Positions 21,960 through 33,596 of a stretch of 64,000 bases of DNA are shown here, piece after piece (position 1 is the stretch's first letter; every line of letters starts with the position of its first letter). A model generated the notes under the pieces. That model saw only the letters and a list, made by a program, of their open reading frames with translations, ran no database searches and had not been told where the DNA came from. The stretch covers positions 47,788,007 through 47,852,006 of the forward strand of contig VDFB02018296.1 in NCBI GenBank assembly GCA_007258455.2, read 5' to 3'. This stretch comes from Sequoia sempervirens. Taxonomy: Eukaryota; Streptophyta; Pinopsida; Cupressales; Cupressaceae. Both the position numbers and the translations under genes were made by a program.

Positions 21960-24900
21960 AAGAATTTTACAAAGTAGGGTTTCTAGTTTCTTGGAATAAA
22001 ATTAAGGCTTAAATAAGGGTTCGACACAAATTACAACAATGTGGGATCAACTAATTCCCTTTTTATGAACATTAAACCTTAATATGCAAAACCATGAAAA
22101 CTCTAATTGACTCAAAGGTTTCAGAAACAAAAATTTATCAATAATTTTACTTACTAGTTCTTTCGCATGTTGATAATCCTAGCCTTGATGTTAGACAAGC
22201 TTGAAAACCATAGCATGAGCTCTCCAATGTGTAGAATATCCTTCATAATGCTCAATTATGCTTTCAAGATAGGTTTTAATAGCTATGCAACCTCCTGTTT
22301 CTGTAGCTTGACATCCTTTTAGTTATTAAGACTTGCTCGCTCGAACTAGAATGACTCACTTGCCCTCAAGTTGAGTTTTGAATTCCATCCATTGATCACG
22401 TGGGTGTGTTAACTGATGAACAATCCAGATTTAGTTAGCTTGATTTGAAAAAATTAACTATACATAGCCACAATACTCATCAAATGACAGTAGGCCACAC
22501 AGAACCACTTGTTGGTGATATGCGGGCTCCACCATTTACTTGTCGCTGAAACCGAAATCCACATGTCCTCTTCCCCTTGCCCCCATGGTTCTTAAACAGT
22601 GTGCAACTTCCATCAGTGGGGAGATGGGGATGTCTAAGATTAAATCTCCCAAGATTGATATACTCACACCTTAATCAAAGAACAATTTCTCGTTGCCTTA
22701 TTATTCTGACATAATCAATAGCCCGTATTAAAAGATCTCAAACATGTGCATTATACCTTCTTTTAACAGTGCATACTTTATTGTCCATGCCCCGTGTTAA
22801 AAAAATTGATTAATATCTACCTTTATTCTAATGTATTCCACACTCTTCTAGGTTTCTCCTTATGGCAGTCACCCACATCCCCATTGAGAACTAGGCAACA
22901 GGGGTGGGACCCGCAGGGGATAGCAGGGAGCGGTCAGGATTGACCCACATCACCTGCTATCAATTGTTGATTCTCCATGAAGCTACTCTTGCTAACCGCT
23001 TGGAAAAAAATGGGCCCACTATCAGATAAGACAAGTAGCAACCACTCACCAACTTGTGTGATTATTTTAATGGAAAAAAATGAATGAGGTGGCAAGGAGT
23101 GGCCAAGATGCAGCCACATCATTCAATGACCATCGTTGATTTCCTTTTAATGCCGCTTGCAATGTTTAATGAAGGGACTAGTCCCACCAATACACAAGAC
23201 ACATGGCTTATGCCCGCTAGCCCATGAGAATAAAATAATAGGAAATGAAATAGAATATGCATGCATGGAATGGCAGTGATTTGTTTGTGACGATCGAATG
23301 GTCATCATGAATTTTCATACCTGCACATGCTGAAATTGTCATTTTAAAAAAAAAGGGACCTTGACTAGGTCGACGGGACCAAGACCCATGAGATTAATGA
23401 CTTAATGCTCAAATGATTTTATTAGGAAATATTTACCTTGACTTTGAAAAATTAAAATAATGGCCCCACACATGACAACCAAAACTAGACCAAAGGGCCA
23501 GTTATTTCATGGATTTCGATGGCATAAGATGTGACTTAAAAGACCGGGAACCGACAATAAGGATTCAATGAAGAAATAAAACCTTGGCAAGGATATAGAC
23601 TCAAGGGTTTTATAAGAAGGGTCCTAGATAACATAAAACCCTTGAATAGTGATAGTAATAAAAAACCCTAAGCCCTCAGATACAAACTTAACCAAAATTT
23701 TGCAGAATTTTGAGATGGAACATGAAAATATTTTTAGGGGTTCCATCAGGAGGAACTTCCACCTCATTCAAATCCTTGATTGAAAATTGTTAGGTGCAAC
23801 ATTTCCCTCATCAAGATGAGTTCATATGGTCATCAAGGTGAGTTGACTTGATACCTCTACTCTATAGTTGAGTCAGTCCTCTAGTTTACTACCCTCATAT
23901 GGGACACTTGTCACTTTGCGTTTTGCATCCCAAAGATTGTATACTATAGTCTATTTCCTTATTTTACACATCTTTAATACAAATATTAAAATTTTATCAA
24001 ATTGTTATCTTTTTATTCTTATTTATGAAATTTAATAAGTTATGTAAGAGAGCAATAAAGATGAAATGATTAGAATTGGTAGGCCTATCAATTGGATATA
24101 CTATAAATTAAATCTTAGTATATAAAATTTTTAGATATAAGATGCTTATGTACATAAGTTTTTATGGCCTTGCAAGGGAGAAAGTGTGTAATTTCACATG
24201 GGAGATAAATTTTTTTTTTCTCTACCATGAATTTAAGAAATAAGAAGACATTCCTCTCATCAAGGTAATATATTTTAATCAACTTCTTAAACTTTCATCC
24301 ATTTTTTAAAAAATGGTTTAGAATTTCTATTAAGTTCATTTAGATTTAACATGTTTTAGAGTATAAATTAATTTTATCACTTGGAAATATACAAATTCTA
24401 ATGTTTTTTATTTTTCTATTGATATTTAACTTTTTCTTTATGCCAGAGTTCTAATTTTTTTAATATTTTCATTTAAATTCAAGTACAAGTGAAGAAATTT
24501 GCATTTGAATTGGCTCATTTATGAGTTCTTTAAGATCATTTGGGTAATACTCCATTTATAATTGTCAGTGCCACCAAATTTTCCTTTCAATAAAGGTGTC
24601 TCTTTCCCATGGACATCAACATAGTCTCCATTAGAATGCCAACAATGTACACAAGTCTTAATCGGATCCTTCCTATCTAACTCTACAAAAACCCAATATC
24701 AGACTAGTCAAGGTTGGTCTCAACCATCCCAATTGCCTTTGATCATTTTTCTAGGACTTGTGATCATGGGACATTTGGATAGTTAGACTCTACACAATTA
24801 TCATGTCTTGTCTTAGTTATTTCTCTTATTCTAACACCCAACCCCTACTAAAGAAGGAAATAAAAAATGTGTGATTACTGGTTGAGAGCTTGTTCTTGAT

Positions 24901-25485
24901 AACTATATGAATGTTTAGGAAAATTCAAATGATTGTAATTTACCCATTGTTAGTGGCTTAGCTCTTGTTGCATGGAGGTCGTGTCTTTAACTTTTAGATT
25001 TGGTAATTAAGACTATGCCTTCTATGGACTTCATGATATCTTTTTGAGATTTTATTATCTAATTTAAATATAAAAACTAATCTTTAATGGTTATGAACAA
25101 TCGAATTAGTACTTGCTACATTTATGTGATGTTCATAGAAATTAAATATGAAGAAAATCACCCACCTCAATATGATTCCAACTCAAAGAAAAAGACACGT
25201 GACCATAATTTTTCTTACCTAAATCAATTCTTGTTAACTTACTTAATACCAGAAATGATATTTAACTTATAGGGGGAAGGTTACATATATTTTAGTGTTA
25301 TAACCACAATAAGTAATTGTGAGTGATTTAAGTTAGTTTGGCTTCCATCAATTTGTAGAGAATTCCCAAATTCGTCATTTTCAATATGATGGAATTGTTT
25401 TCCCAATTCGGTCTCCACTTATTACTCTACAACGACGGTTTGGTGCGCACCATTGACTTTATCTCCCAATCTCTCTCCTTTCCTT
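21960..25485. other. intergenic, non-coding
   Basis: No supported gene. It contains two diverged copies, about 170-190 bp apart, of a GGAG(C/T)GG..CACATCA..TTGATT segment (near 22925 and 23095), and AT-rich low-complexity sequence with homopolymer runs around 24200-24500. No element ends were identified. Confidence 0.4.
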
Positions 25486-25496
25486 GATATATATCC
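25486..25496 (+). promoter_or_regulatory. TATA box of the 25.6-kb gene
   Basis: GATATATATCC lies about 80 bp upstream of the ATG at 25578, in a CT-rich stretch (CAATCTCTCTCCTTTCC) typical of plant core promoters. The distance fits a short 5' leader. Confidence 0.55.
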
Positions 25497-25577
25497 TCCA
25501 AAAACAACAGGTTCTTCCGCCGAGCACAGATCTTCCTCTCTTTTCCCTTTCTATCAGAAACTTCCAACTGATTTTCC

Positions 25578-26054
25578 ATGAAAGGCGATAAGAACGCTTC
25601 GGAAAGTGCCAAAGGCAGATCTTTTCACAGAATAATGAAGGCGTTGTCTCCATTGTCGTACCTTAACAAAGCCCATGATTATTATGTGAGAAGCCTCAAC
25701 AAATGGGCGGCGAAGGCCAATTACAGCGGCCTGGCCGCAAGTGTTTCCTCCGCTACTACTCTGCCAAAGAGCTTCAGCACAACCTCCGCCAGAAAGGATG
25801 ACGAATACGGGGAGCTTGTGAGGGCCGCGTCGCAGAGGAGGAGTTCGAGCTCAAGTTTAGGGTTACACGGATTGTCTTCTGCGGAGCGGGCGTTTGCGAG
25901 AAGTAGGAGCGTGGTGCCCTCTGTGGGCACCATCCACGAGGACGAGCCCTGCTACTTTCCCCCCACTTTACCCATGAGTGTTAGCGTCGTCACTTCGCGT
26001 TACCCTCGCTCTCGCACCTCTTCTGCGTCTTACAAATTCCATCCTCAGCGATAA
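25578..26054 (+). CDS. small plant-specific Ser/Arg-rich protein, function unknown
   Basis: Intact single-exon gene of 158 codons. The N-terminal third (residues 12-50) reads SFHRIMKALSPLSYLNKA then HDYYVRSLNKWAAKANYSG, the middle has TTLPKSFST and EYGELVRAASQR, and the C-terminal part has RSRSVVPSVGTIHEDEPCYF followed by a basic Ser-rich tail. This arrangement (KA..(D/H)(F/Y)YV..L, LPKSFS, (E/D)LVRAAS, and a C-terminal acidic DEPC.F) recalls a family of short uncharacterised plant proteins; the comparison is from memory. No signal peptide or membrane segment is seen. GC content is clearly above the flanks, codons are balanced, a TATA box lies upstream, and the start is the first ATG after the leader. 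No transposon features touch it. It is the most convincing ordinary gene here. Confidence 0.85.
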   Translation: MKGDKNASESAKGRSFHRIMKALSPLSYLNKAHDYYVRSLNKWAAKANYSGLAASVSSATTLPKSFSTTSARKDDEYGELVRAASQRRSSSSSLGLHGLSSAERAFARSRSVVPSVGTIHEDEPCYFPPTLPMSVSVVTSRYPRSRTSSASYKFHPQR

Positions 26055-26256
26055 ATTGCATCGGAGCGGCAGGGCTTCTTGTATTTGTTTTTTCTGCTTG
26101 TTCTGCTTCTTTGGCTCTTCTGCTTCTCTTGATTGTTGGGTTGTCGTGGTTGAGCTTTTAGGCCAACTGCAAACATTTTTTATTATAGAAATTTTACCAG
26201 TGGAAGTTTGACGTCCACTGTTATTATTGTAAATTGAGCGATCTACCTACTCTTTT

Positions 26257-26352
26257 GAACGTCGTGTATATATATATAATTTTATTTTATTGAAACAATG
26301 CAAAGAACGTCGTGTGTATATATATATATATTTATTATTGAAACAATGCAAA
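26257..26352 (+). repeat. tandem duplication, two 48-bp units
   Basis: GAACGTCGTGT, a (TA)n run, then TTATTGAAACAATGCAAA occurs twice back to back, about 200 bp after the stop codon of the 25.6-kb gene. The TA run differs in length between copies. Confidence 0.85.
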
Positions 26353-27460
26353 TAATACAGTAAGAGGTAATGAAGGTTGTCAAGAGAGAGTTACATAACA
26401 AATCGGGCTAACAGCCAGAATAACGTCATGTAAATTTAGTGTTGGACCTGTCACTTTTATGCCCTCTCACTTCAACGTCACTATTTAAGTTTCTTTCAGA
26501 TTCAATGGAATAACTACTAGTAGGTGTGAATGGTGACTTCCCTTATCTTTTGGGTCCTTGGCTGTTATGGTGGTTTTTTAATGTATTATATAGAATAAGA
26601 AAATTGGAAATAAGGAAAGAAAGTTATGTAATGGTGAAGTTGGAGATTAGAAAAATGATATAAATTGACACAAAATTTAGGAAAGATAAATGGATGGAAA
26701 GAAATCTATAGTAAGTACTACAGTCTATTTTAATCATATATTTGAAACATATTTGAATGATTAAAGAATTGTTTAAGGTGAATAAGATCACTATTTTATA
26801 TGTTACATTATGTGTTGCATGATATTGTAACAATAAATATTCTTTAACTCTATAGAATCTTTATTTGTTATGATAGATTTAGTGTAAAAATTGATGTCCT
26901 ATTTCATTTACAATAATGATTTTAATAATGAACTACTATTATTTTACAACTTAAGATGGATGTAGGATGACATTTTGTCCCTCTTTAAATGCTGAGGGAG
27001 AGTGTCATGGTAGATGGAAACCATGTGGCAAATGAACTATGTTAATCAAGAACTTGCACACTACACAAGCTTGTGAATATATAATGCACTATAGGCATAA
27101 GGAAGTTAAGTTTTTGTCAAAAGTTGGTATGGAGTCTTTGTTAATTTTAGGTGTATTATGTGATAACTAGTTTAAGGTTTAAGTTGTGAAGAATATTCAA
27201 TTATTCTCTTTCTCTCTCTCTATATATATGAATTTGCAATATTTAATATATATTCTAGGAGATCGTTCTCTATTTATCACCTTGATTAAATTACATGAAA
27301 TTGTTTTAATTAAAAAAGAAAAAAAACTTAAGAAGTAAAGTGACATAGAGGGCATTATACCAATTAATACTCATATTTTTTAGTAAGGAATGATAATTAA
27401 TAAGGGAGGAGTGTAATGCATTAAAGGTGGATATCTCTCTAGACTTTAGGGGGAACACAC

Positions 27461-27510
27461 TTCTCCTCATATGAGTATTTTATTTCTTCTCATATGAGTA
27501 TTTTATTTCT
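27461..27510 (+). repeat. 24-bp tandem duplication
   Basis: TCTCATATGAGTATTTTATTT with its leader occurs twice in tandem; CATATG within it is palindromic. Confidence 0.8.
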
Positions 27511-28689
27511 CCACCTCATAACAATCCTTTTGGGGAGAGTGCGTGAGTAGAGAGGGAGACAAAGAAGGGTAGAGTTGGAGGCAAATAAGAGAAAAAAAAA
27601 TTAAGGTATGTCTAATTCCTTTAACTGAATGCAAAAATTAGCGTAAACATAAATTAATATTTTTGGTATTCTCTTTTATGTGAAATATTTAAACCTCAGA
27701 GCCTTGTGGTCATCTCACACTCATAGTTTTAGTCAATTCCTTTCATGTATGTTTTTAATTACTTGTATTAATTGATGAATTGCCATATTTTGTTTTTATA
27801 TTTTAATACTATGATTAGAAGAATCTTGCAAGAGCTATATAGTTATTATAGTTTGACCAATCAAAGAGAAATAACATGAAGGTTTTAAACATTGCATATT
27901 TTGTGAAAAAATCTACAAATTTAGTAAACTGTGTGAATGTAATATTGAGATATTCGTATGAGGATTTTATTTACACTATTTTGCATGAGAAATTGGTATA
28001 CATTTCCATTTGCATGTTGAGACTATTAGTTGAGTGGTTTAGCTTTTTCTTTTTCAATTTAAATTTTTTTATCATACTGAAAAAAATCTCCTAAGATTTT
28101 TGAAAATCAATTATCTAACCAATATACCAATATAGTGTTGATAAAGTTTTGATTGTTACAACTATTAAAGCTATATTTGTTGTCTTTAGTTTCACACAAC
28201 TCTAAAATCAAATTAGGAATACTTAAGGTTAAGTGTGGGAAATATGTTGAAGAACATAGTTGAAATGGAATTGTTCAATAGTAATGCAAAGAGTTATTTA
28301 AGAGAAGTTGTGTCACAATACATGTCTATTACTTTCTCTTATATTCTCAAGGTTGCTAAGGATGTGGAATTTGAATATGCTTATTTTATTTAATTACACA
28401 TCTTTTTTTACTATAGAACTAAATTTTAAATAGAAATTGTTTAGCTTCTTGCTGGTAATCTATTTTTAAACTTGAGTCAACCAGATATAAAATAATATTT
28501 TTCAAATAGTTTATGAGCCTTGTCTATAGTTTCAAAATACTTGTGAATTTCTACCGAAATCTTTCCAACTATTATTTTTGTCATAAAATCACCTTTTATT
28601 ATTCTTAAAGGAAGTTCGTACCCTCATCTAAAGCTTCCATAAATTAGCATAGTTGGTAGTATACAAGAAAATATTGAGGAGTTTGTAAT

Positions 28690-28835
28690 ACAACTTCTAA
28701 TTGCATTTGCTTAAAATTTTCCAAGGTCTTTTCAATGATACAACTATCAATTGTATTTACTAAAAAAATTACAAGGTCTTTTCAATGATATTGTTTCCAA
28801 TTGTATTTGCTTCAAAATTTCTAAGGTCTTTTCAC
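28690..28835 (+). repeat. tandem repeat, three units of about 60 bp
   Basis: Each unit holds (C/T)CAATTGTATTT(G/A)CT, then CAAGGTCTTTTCAATGATA or a variant. Units differ by 10-20 percent. Confidence 0.8.
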
Positions 28836-29419
28836 TCAATTCTTTTTGGTTGTATCTAAAAAATATTTGCATTCCATGATACCATATTTATTCGGGCATT
28901 TTATCAAATAGTTAATGTTCCTTAAGTAGGTTTATTTATTTTGCATGCATGCCTATCTCTCTCACTAACAAAACTTGGATTTAAAAAGGTGTTGCAACTT
29001 AAATAACCTTCTTGATATTGTTTTCTAACTCAATTTTTTTATTATATGTGTGAGGAGATACTTAGAATTTCTATGGTCACTATTCTCACATGATGGTTGT
29101 GTTTGTGAATTAAAGCATATATCTTATTTAACTATTTACCCTATATCTTAATTAGCTTGAAGTATTAAGTTTGAAGTTATCTCCACATCATAATGTCTTA
29201 AGGAGAAATTTCAAGCCCTTGGTAAACTCATAGATTCATGTTTGAATTCATGCACAAGTTTGTCTAATTGATTGTGATAAAATAAGGTTGAATCATAAGA
29301 TATTATTTATTTCACAAATATTTATTTTTATGATACAATGAGTTCATAAACAATTTATTTGTGATAGGATATCTTGAGATTATTGTATTGATCATTAATA
29401 ATCAAGAGAATCACAATAT

Positions 29420-29520
29420 TAGCTTGCATTTCTCATGCAACTACATAAGTATAAATTGACATTATTTAAATAGCTTGCATTTCTCATGCGACTACATAAG
29501 TATAAATTGACATTATTTAA
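29420..29520 (+). repeat. 51-bp tandem duplication
   Basis: Two nearly identical units (TAGCTTGCATTTCTCATGC...CATTATTTAA) differing at about one base. Very recent duplication. Confidence 0.9.
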
Positions 29521-29624
29521 GAATGCATGTTGTATTATTGTTAGCAACAAAAAATAATATGTGTATGTATTTCATCATTAGAAGCCATATTTACTTTATG
29601 CTTTGCATTTTTGTAGTAATAAAA

Positions 29625-30240
29625 TTGACTTAGGGTAGGGAATATCAAAAGTTAGATAATAAATAGTTAATTACGTGAAGTTCAATACTTTGTATTTTTG
29701 ATAGGATTTTTTACTAAAAACCTAATAAGACCAACTCAAGAGTAGGTTATGACAAGGGAATTGTGATAATATATTTCTAAATTTATGTGTTGCTGTATAC
29801 TTTGTGTTTCTATTATTATTTTATGGCCAAGTTATCATATATAAATTTACTATCAATAAATGTTAACATATGGATGTATTATTATGGTGGGGATTAAAGA
29901 TGACCCAAATCACATATTTACCCATATAAATACCTACAAGTATTCATATTGGTGAAATATTGGATGGAGTGGATGGATAAATGAAACTCTCTATCTAGTT
30001 TTTGACAGAATGATAGTAATAGATCCAACTCAAAGGTAAGGGCTACTATGAGCTTGGAAAATATAGATTTGTATACTTGCAGGATTGACATAAAACCAAC
30101 TCAAGGTAAGGGGTATCAAGAGATTGGAGAGTAATGGTTAATATATACACTTACGTTATTGATCATATTGTATACTAAAGACAAGATCAACCATATCAGG
30201 GTAGGGCATGCCAAGAGAATGGGAGCTTAATAGTTTATAT
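29625..30240 (+). repeat. five degenerate units with CCAACTCAAGGTAGGG
   Basis: Variants of (A/C)CCAACTCAAGGTA(A)GGG then CAAGAGA(T)TGG and TTAATAT occur near 29629, 29731, 30021, 30093 and 30185. Spacing is irregular (70-290 bp), so it is an old, partly scrambled tandem array. No coding sense. Confidence 0.55.
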
Positions 30241-30596
30241 TTTTGTGTGTGTATGACAATGTAGATCTTTCTAATTGAAGGATGATTTGTATTTTTATCT
30301 ATACTTTTCATTTCACTAATTAATTAATCATTGGGAAGAGAACAAATAAATAGATAGTAATGATATAAATAGATGAATGGCATTTATGTGATTAATAATT
30401 CAACACTATGGAAAAAGTGATGTTATAGGTTACATACACTATTAGGTCATTTCACCAAATGTTCCATGTTAATTGTGAATCATGTTAAATATAGGGGATC
30501 TATGCTATTTCATGATGGGATCCATGTGACGAGTGTGTATATTTTTAAATTTGTACTTGTTTAAATTAGGTTTGGTTTTACCACAAATTTCCCTAT

Positions 30597-31839
30597 TGTA
30601 AGAGAGGGGGACCACCACGTGCAAGGCCCCAGGTTATGGAGGGCCAAGATGTGGAAGGCTACCCTAACTTACCTCAGCTTACAGGGGTGTTAGGATAGGC
30701 GAGACGAGAATGATGAGGACTATAAGGTCCTTCAATCACCCTACAGACTCAAAATGTAGAATGAGGCTATGCGAGCCAGTTTTTAGGTTTAACACTACAC
30801 CTTAGGAAGCTCTCTAGCCAAGGATGAAAGTGCACTCCTAGGATGATAGCATAGTGTGTTGGTTTCTCTCAAGTGCGTTGACGTCCGTACGACTAGATAA
30901 CTATAGATACAAGGTCAAACCTAAGAAAACAAGCTAACCGCCTAGCTAACTACTAAAGGGCCAAAATAACGTGATTAAGTAAACAAAATACTCTCTAATG
31001 TGATACAACAAAAATGCAAGAGTTAAGGTGGCAAGAAGGATCTCATAAAGAAACTCGTTCGCTAGCTAGCTCCTTGAGAACACCTTCACCTACACACAAA
31101 GAGAAGGAGAATATTGGGTGGCTGTATAGGGGCCTACCTCAATCAAACCCCGCTTTGGTGTTTCCAACTCAACAGACAACCAAGAAGCGAGTATGATAAA
31201 GAAAGTACTATAATAGAGAACACCAAAAACACTACAAAATAGTAAGTGTGCTTACTCAACCAAGTGATAGAGGAGAGGAAAGGGAAGCTTACCACCTCCA
31301 CCAAGAACACTCAAGGATGCTTGGGGGAGAAAATGAGAGTACTCTGCTACAATGGTGTTGTCCCAAACATGCTCTATCAAAGTGATGGAGTGAAGTTGTT
31401 GCTGCAATGGACTGCTTGAAATGCTTGGAGTGAGTGCAAGAGTGTGAAAGTGAGCTTGTGAATGAAGTGAAGAAGTTGGATTGAATGGTTAGAGGATGAA
31501 ATGCTTGTTGAAGGAGTGAATTTGAAGAGGAGATGAAGAAAATGACCATATTCGGGTCAGTTGGTCGAAGAGGGAATTACAACTTGACTCCCAATGAGAA
31601 GTGTATAACGCCTCTATCGGTTTAGCCGCAAGAATCTGCTAGGGATGTAAGCATACCACGTGGATGTCTGTGTGCTGCACAGGCATCCTCGATAGAAATT
31701 CCTCCACCAACACTCAAAATAGGTACCAAGTGTGATTATAGTAGCGGGATTAGGTGTAATTAAGCCTCTGAACTTGGTTTTCTAAAGTGGAGAAGGGAAA
31801 AAGGGGAATTTTCATAAGGGGTGCAAATTCTCTCTTACA
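30597..31839 (-). repeat. 3' LTR of a minus-strand retrotransposon
   Basis: Bounded by a perfect 10-bp inverted repeat, TGTAAGAGAG at 30597-30606 and CTCTCTTACA at 31830-31839, with TG..CA ends. Just outside its right edge the minus strand reads GTGGGAGTAAAATG, a weak polypurine tract. That places the element's internal region to the right. The bases outside the two ends do not match, as expected if only the left side is the insertion boundary. No partner LTR is visible further right, so the element is truncated. Confidence 0.6.
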
Positions 31840-31959
31840 CATTTTACTCCCACTTTAGCGAGCATGAGTACTGATGAGTGCTCGGTAAAGTAGATCAAGG
31901 AAGGAGTAAGGTTAGAAATGTATACCTGAACCTTTGAGGAAGCAAACCACAATCTGGTG

Positions 31960-32520
31960 AACCTAAAGGTGCAGGGCAAGTGAAGGACTTCATAGCTTCT
32001 CGAAACTATTGAAGTTGAAGAAAGAAAGCGTCTTACAAGCCTGTAGACCTGCAAGGAGGCAACCCCCAAGATTTCTTGTATGAAGGAAGCCCTATGAAGT
32101 AAGCACCTTACAGGCCTGTAAACCTGCAAGGAAGGTGTCCCCCAAGAACTCTAGCATGGAGGATACCCAAGAAAGTGTCCCACAAGATCTCTCACATGGA
32201 GGAAGCGAGGAAAGTGCCCTACAAACCCGCAGACCCATAGGGAAGATATTATCCAAGATCTCTAGCTTGAGGAATACCCAAGGAAGTTCCCTACTGACCT
32301 ACAGACCTATAGGGAAGGTAACCCCCAAGATCTCTTGCATGGAGGAAACCCAGAAAAAGTACCCTATAGGCTCGCAGACTTGTAGGGGAGCCACCCCCAA
32401 GATCTCTCTCATGGAGGAAGCTCAAAGGAAGTGCCCTATAGGCTCTCAGTCCTACAAGGAGGTATCCCCCAAGATCTATCACATGGAGAATACCCAAGGA
32501 AAGCGGACTTTGCAGAGTTA
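31960..32520 (-). repeat. minisatellite of about 75-80 bp units, about seven copies
   Basis: Units contain CCTATAGG or similar, (C/T)GCAGAC, TAGGGAAG, CCCCAAGATCTCT and CATGGAGGAA. Both strands are open over much of the array because the unit length is close to a multiple of three; neither frame looks like a real protein. It lies between the LTR and the coding part of the minus-strand element, where long untranslated repeats are common. Confidence 0.8.
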
Positions 32521-32578
32521 GGAAGCGGCCACGTAGGCGAGTTAGTGGACAGTCACGTAGACTGTCAATAATTTGGAA

Positions 32579-32766
32579 GACTTTCAAAGGGGTCGCTTGG
32601 GAACCCTTCAAAAGAAGAGGGGTCCACTCAAGCGACAAGTTGTTTGAGAATTGAGGTCTAGTCAGGTGGCCCCCAAGCTAGACACAAAGAAATTCGTTTG
32701 GGACAAAGACTTTCAAAGGGGATCCCTCGAGAATGCTTCAAAAGAAAAGGGTCCGCTCAAGGGATG
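32579..32766 (+). repeat. 58-bp repeat, two copies about 127 bp apart
   Basis: GACTTTCAAAGGGG, GAA(C/T)(C/G)CTTCAAAAGAA and GGGTCC(A/G)CTCAAG occur in the same order at 32579 and 32706. Continuation of the internal non-coding repeats of the element. Confidence 0.7.
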
Positions 32767-33596
32767 CACAGTTCAAAAATAATTGTTTCTTTCTCAGATA
32801 GATCCATCATCAAAGGATCATTTTGAAAGATGTTCACTTCATCAAGGAATTTGAAAGGAAGAATATGCCCCCATGCAAGGGGAAGGTCAAATCTCTTCTC
32901 GCTTCAGAGGAAGGTTTTCAAGTCCTTTCTTTACGAACCCGTGATGAAGGAAACATGTTTCGTTAGGGTTCCAAGTTAAGAATGCAATTATGAAGAAAGG
33001 TTTGCAATTTTTTTTGAGAAAATATTTGTTGGAAACAAATGTGTTTTCTGAAAACTGGAATGTTAAATAAAGACATTGTCACACATGAGAGGGACAACTC
33101 AAGCAAAGAAGATAAAAAGAAAGCAAAGGAGAAAAAAAAATGAAGGGTACAAGGGGATCTATTTTGGTGGGGTTAGATTTGTCCAAGCTCATAATAGGTA
33201 CAACCATGGTGTAAGGAAAAATATCATCAATCCCCAACAAGATCAGGACGAATGCATAGAAAACAAAGTAAAAATAAAAAAATTGGGTCAACATGGAAGG
33301 GAAGCCTAAATGCCCCCAATGCTTTGCATCGTTCCCAATTTGTCAAAAATCAAGCACAAAAATAGAAGAATGATGATGCAAATAGAAGAAGGTTTACAAC
33401 ACAAAAAACCATGCTTGTATCCAAGCACCAACAAGGGTGATGAGGGTCATCCAGGCACACATATCACATTCATGGGGGAACACATCACAAAACACACAAA
33501 CACAAAATATCAAGAAGAGGTCTCCTCCTAACATGGATTGACCAAGAGGTCGTCTGCTTCCCACTCCAGGTCATCGTAGGGGGAATAAGGATGAGC

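Larger units (their letters stand above)
26400..30590. other. AT-rich intergenic DNA, no gene
   Basis: No open frame with recognisable content. It holds small tandem duplications (listed separately) and simple repeats such as (CT)n(AT)n near 27205-27230. The short frames present are AT-rich and look random. Confidence 0.5.

Noticed and set aside
32135..32638. Overlapping open frames on both strands in the 32-kb array
   Set aside because: They follow from a tandem unit near a multiple of three without stops; composition repeats every unit and no protein features appear.
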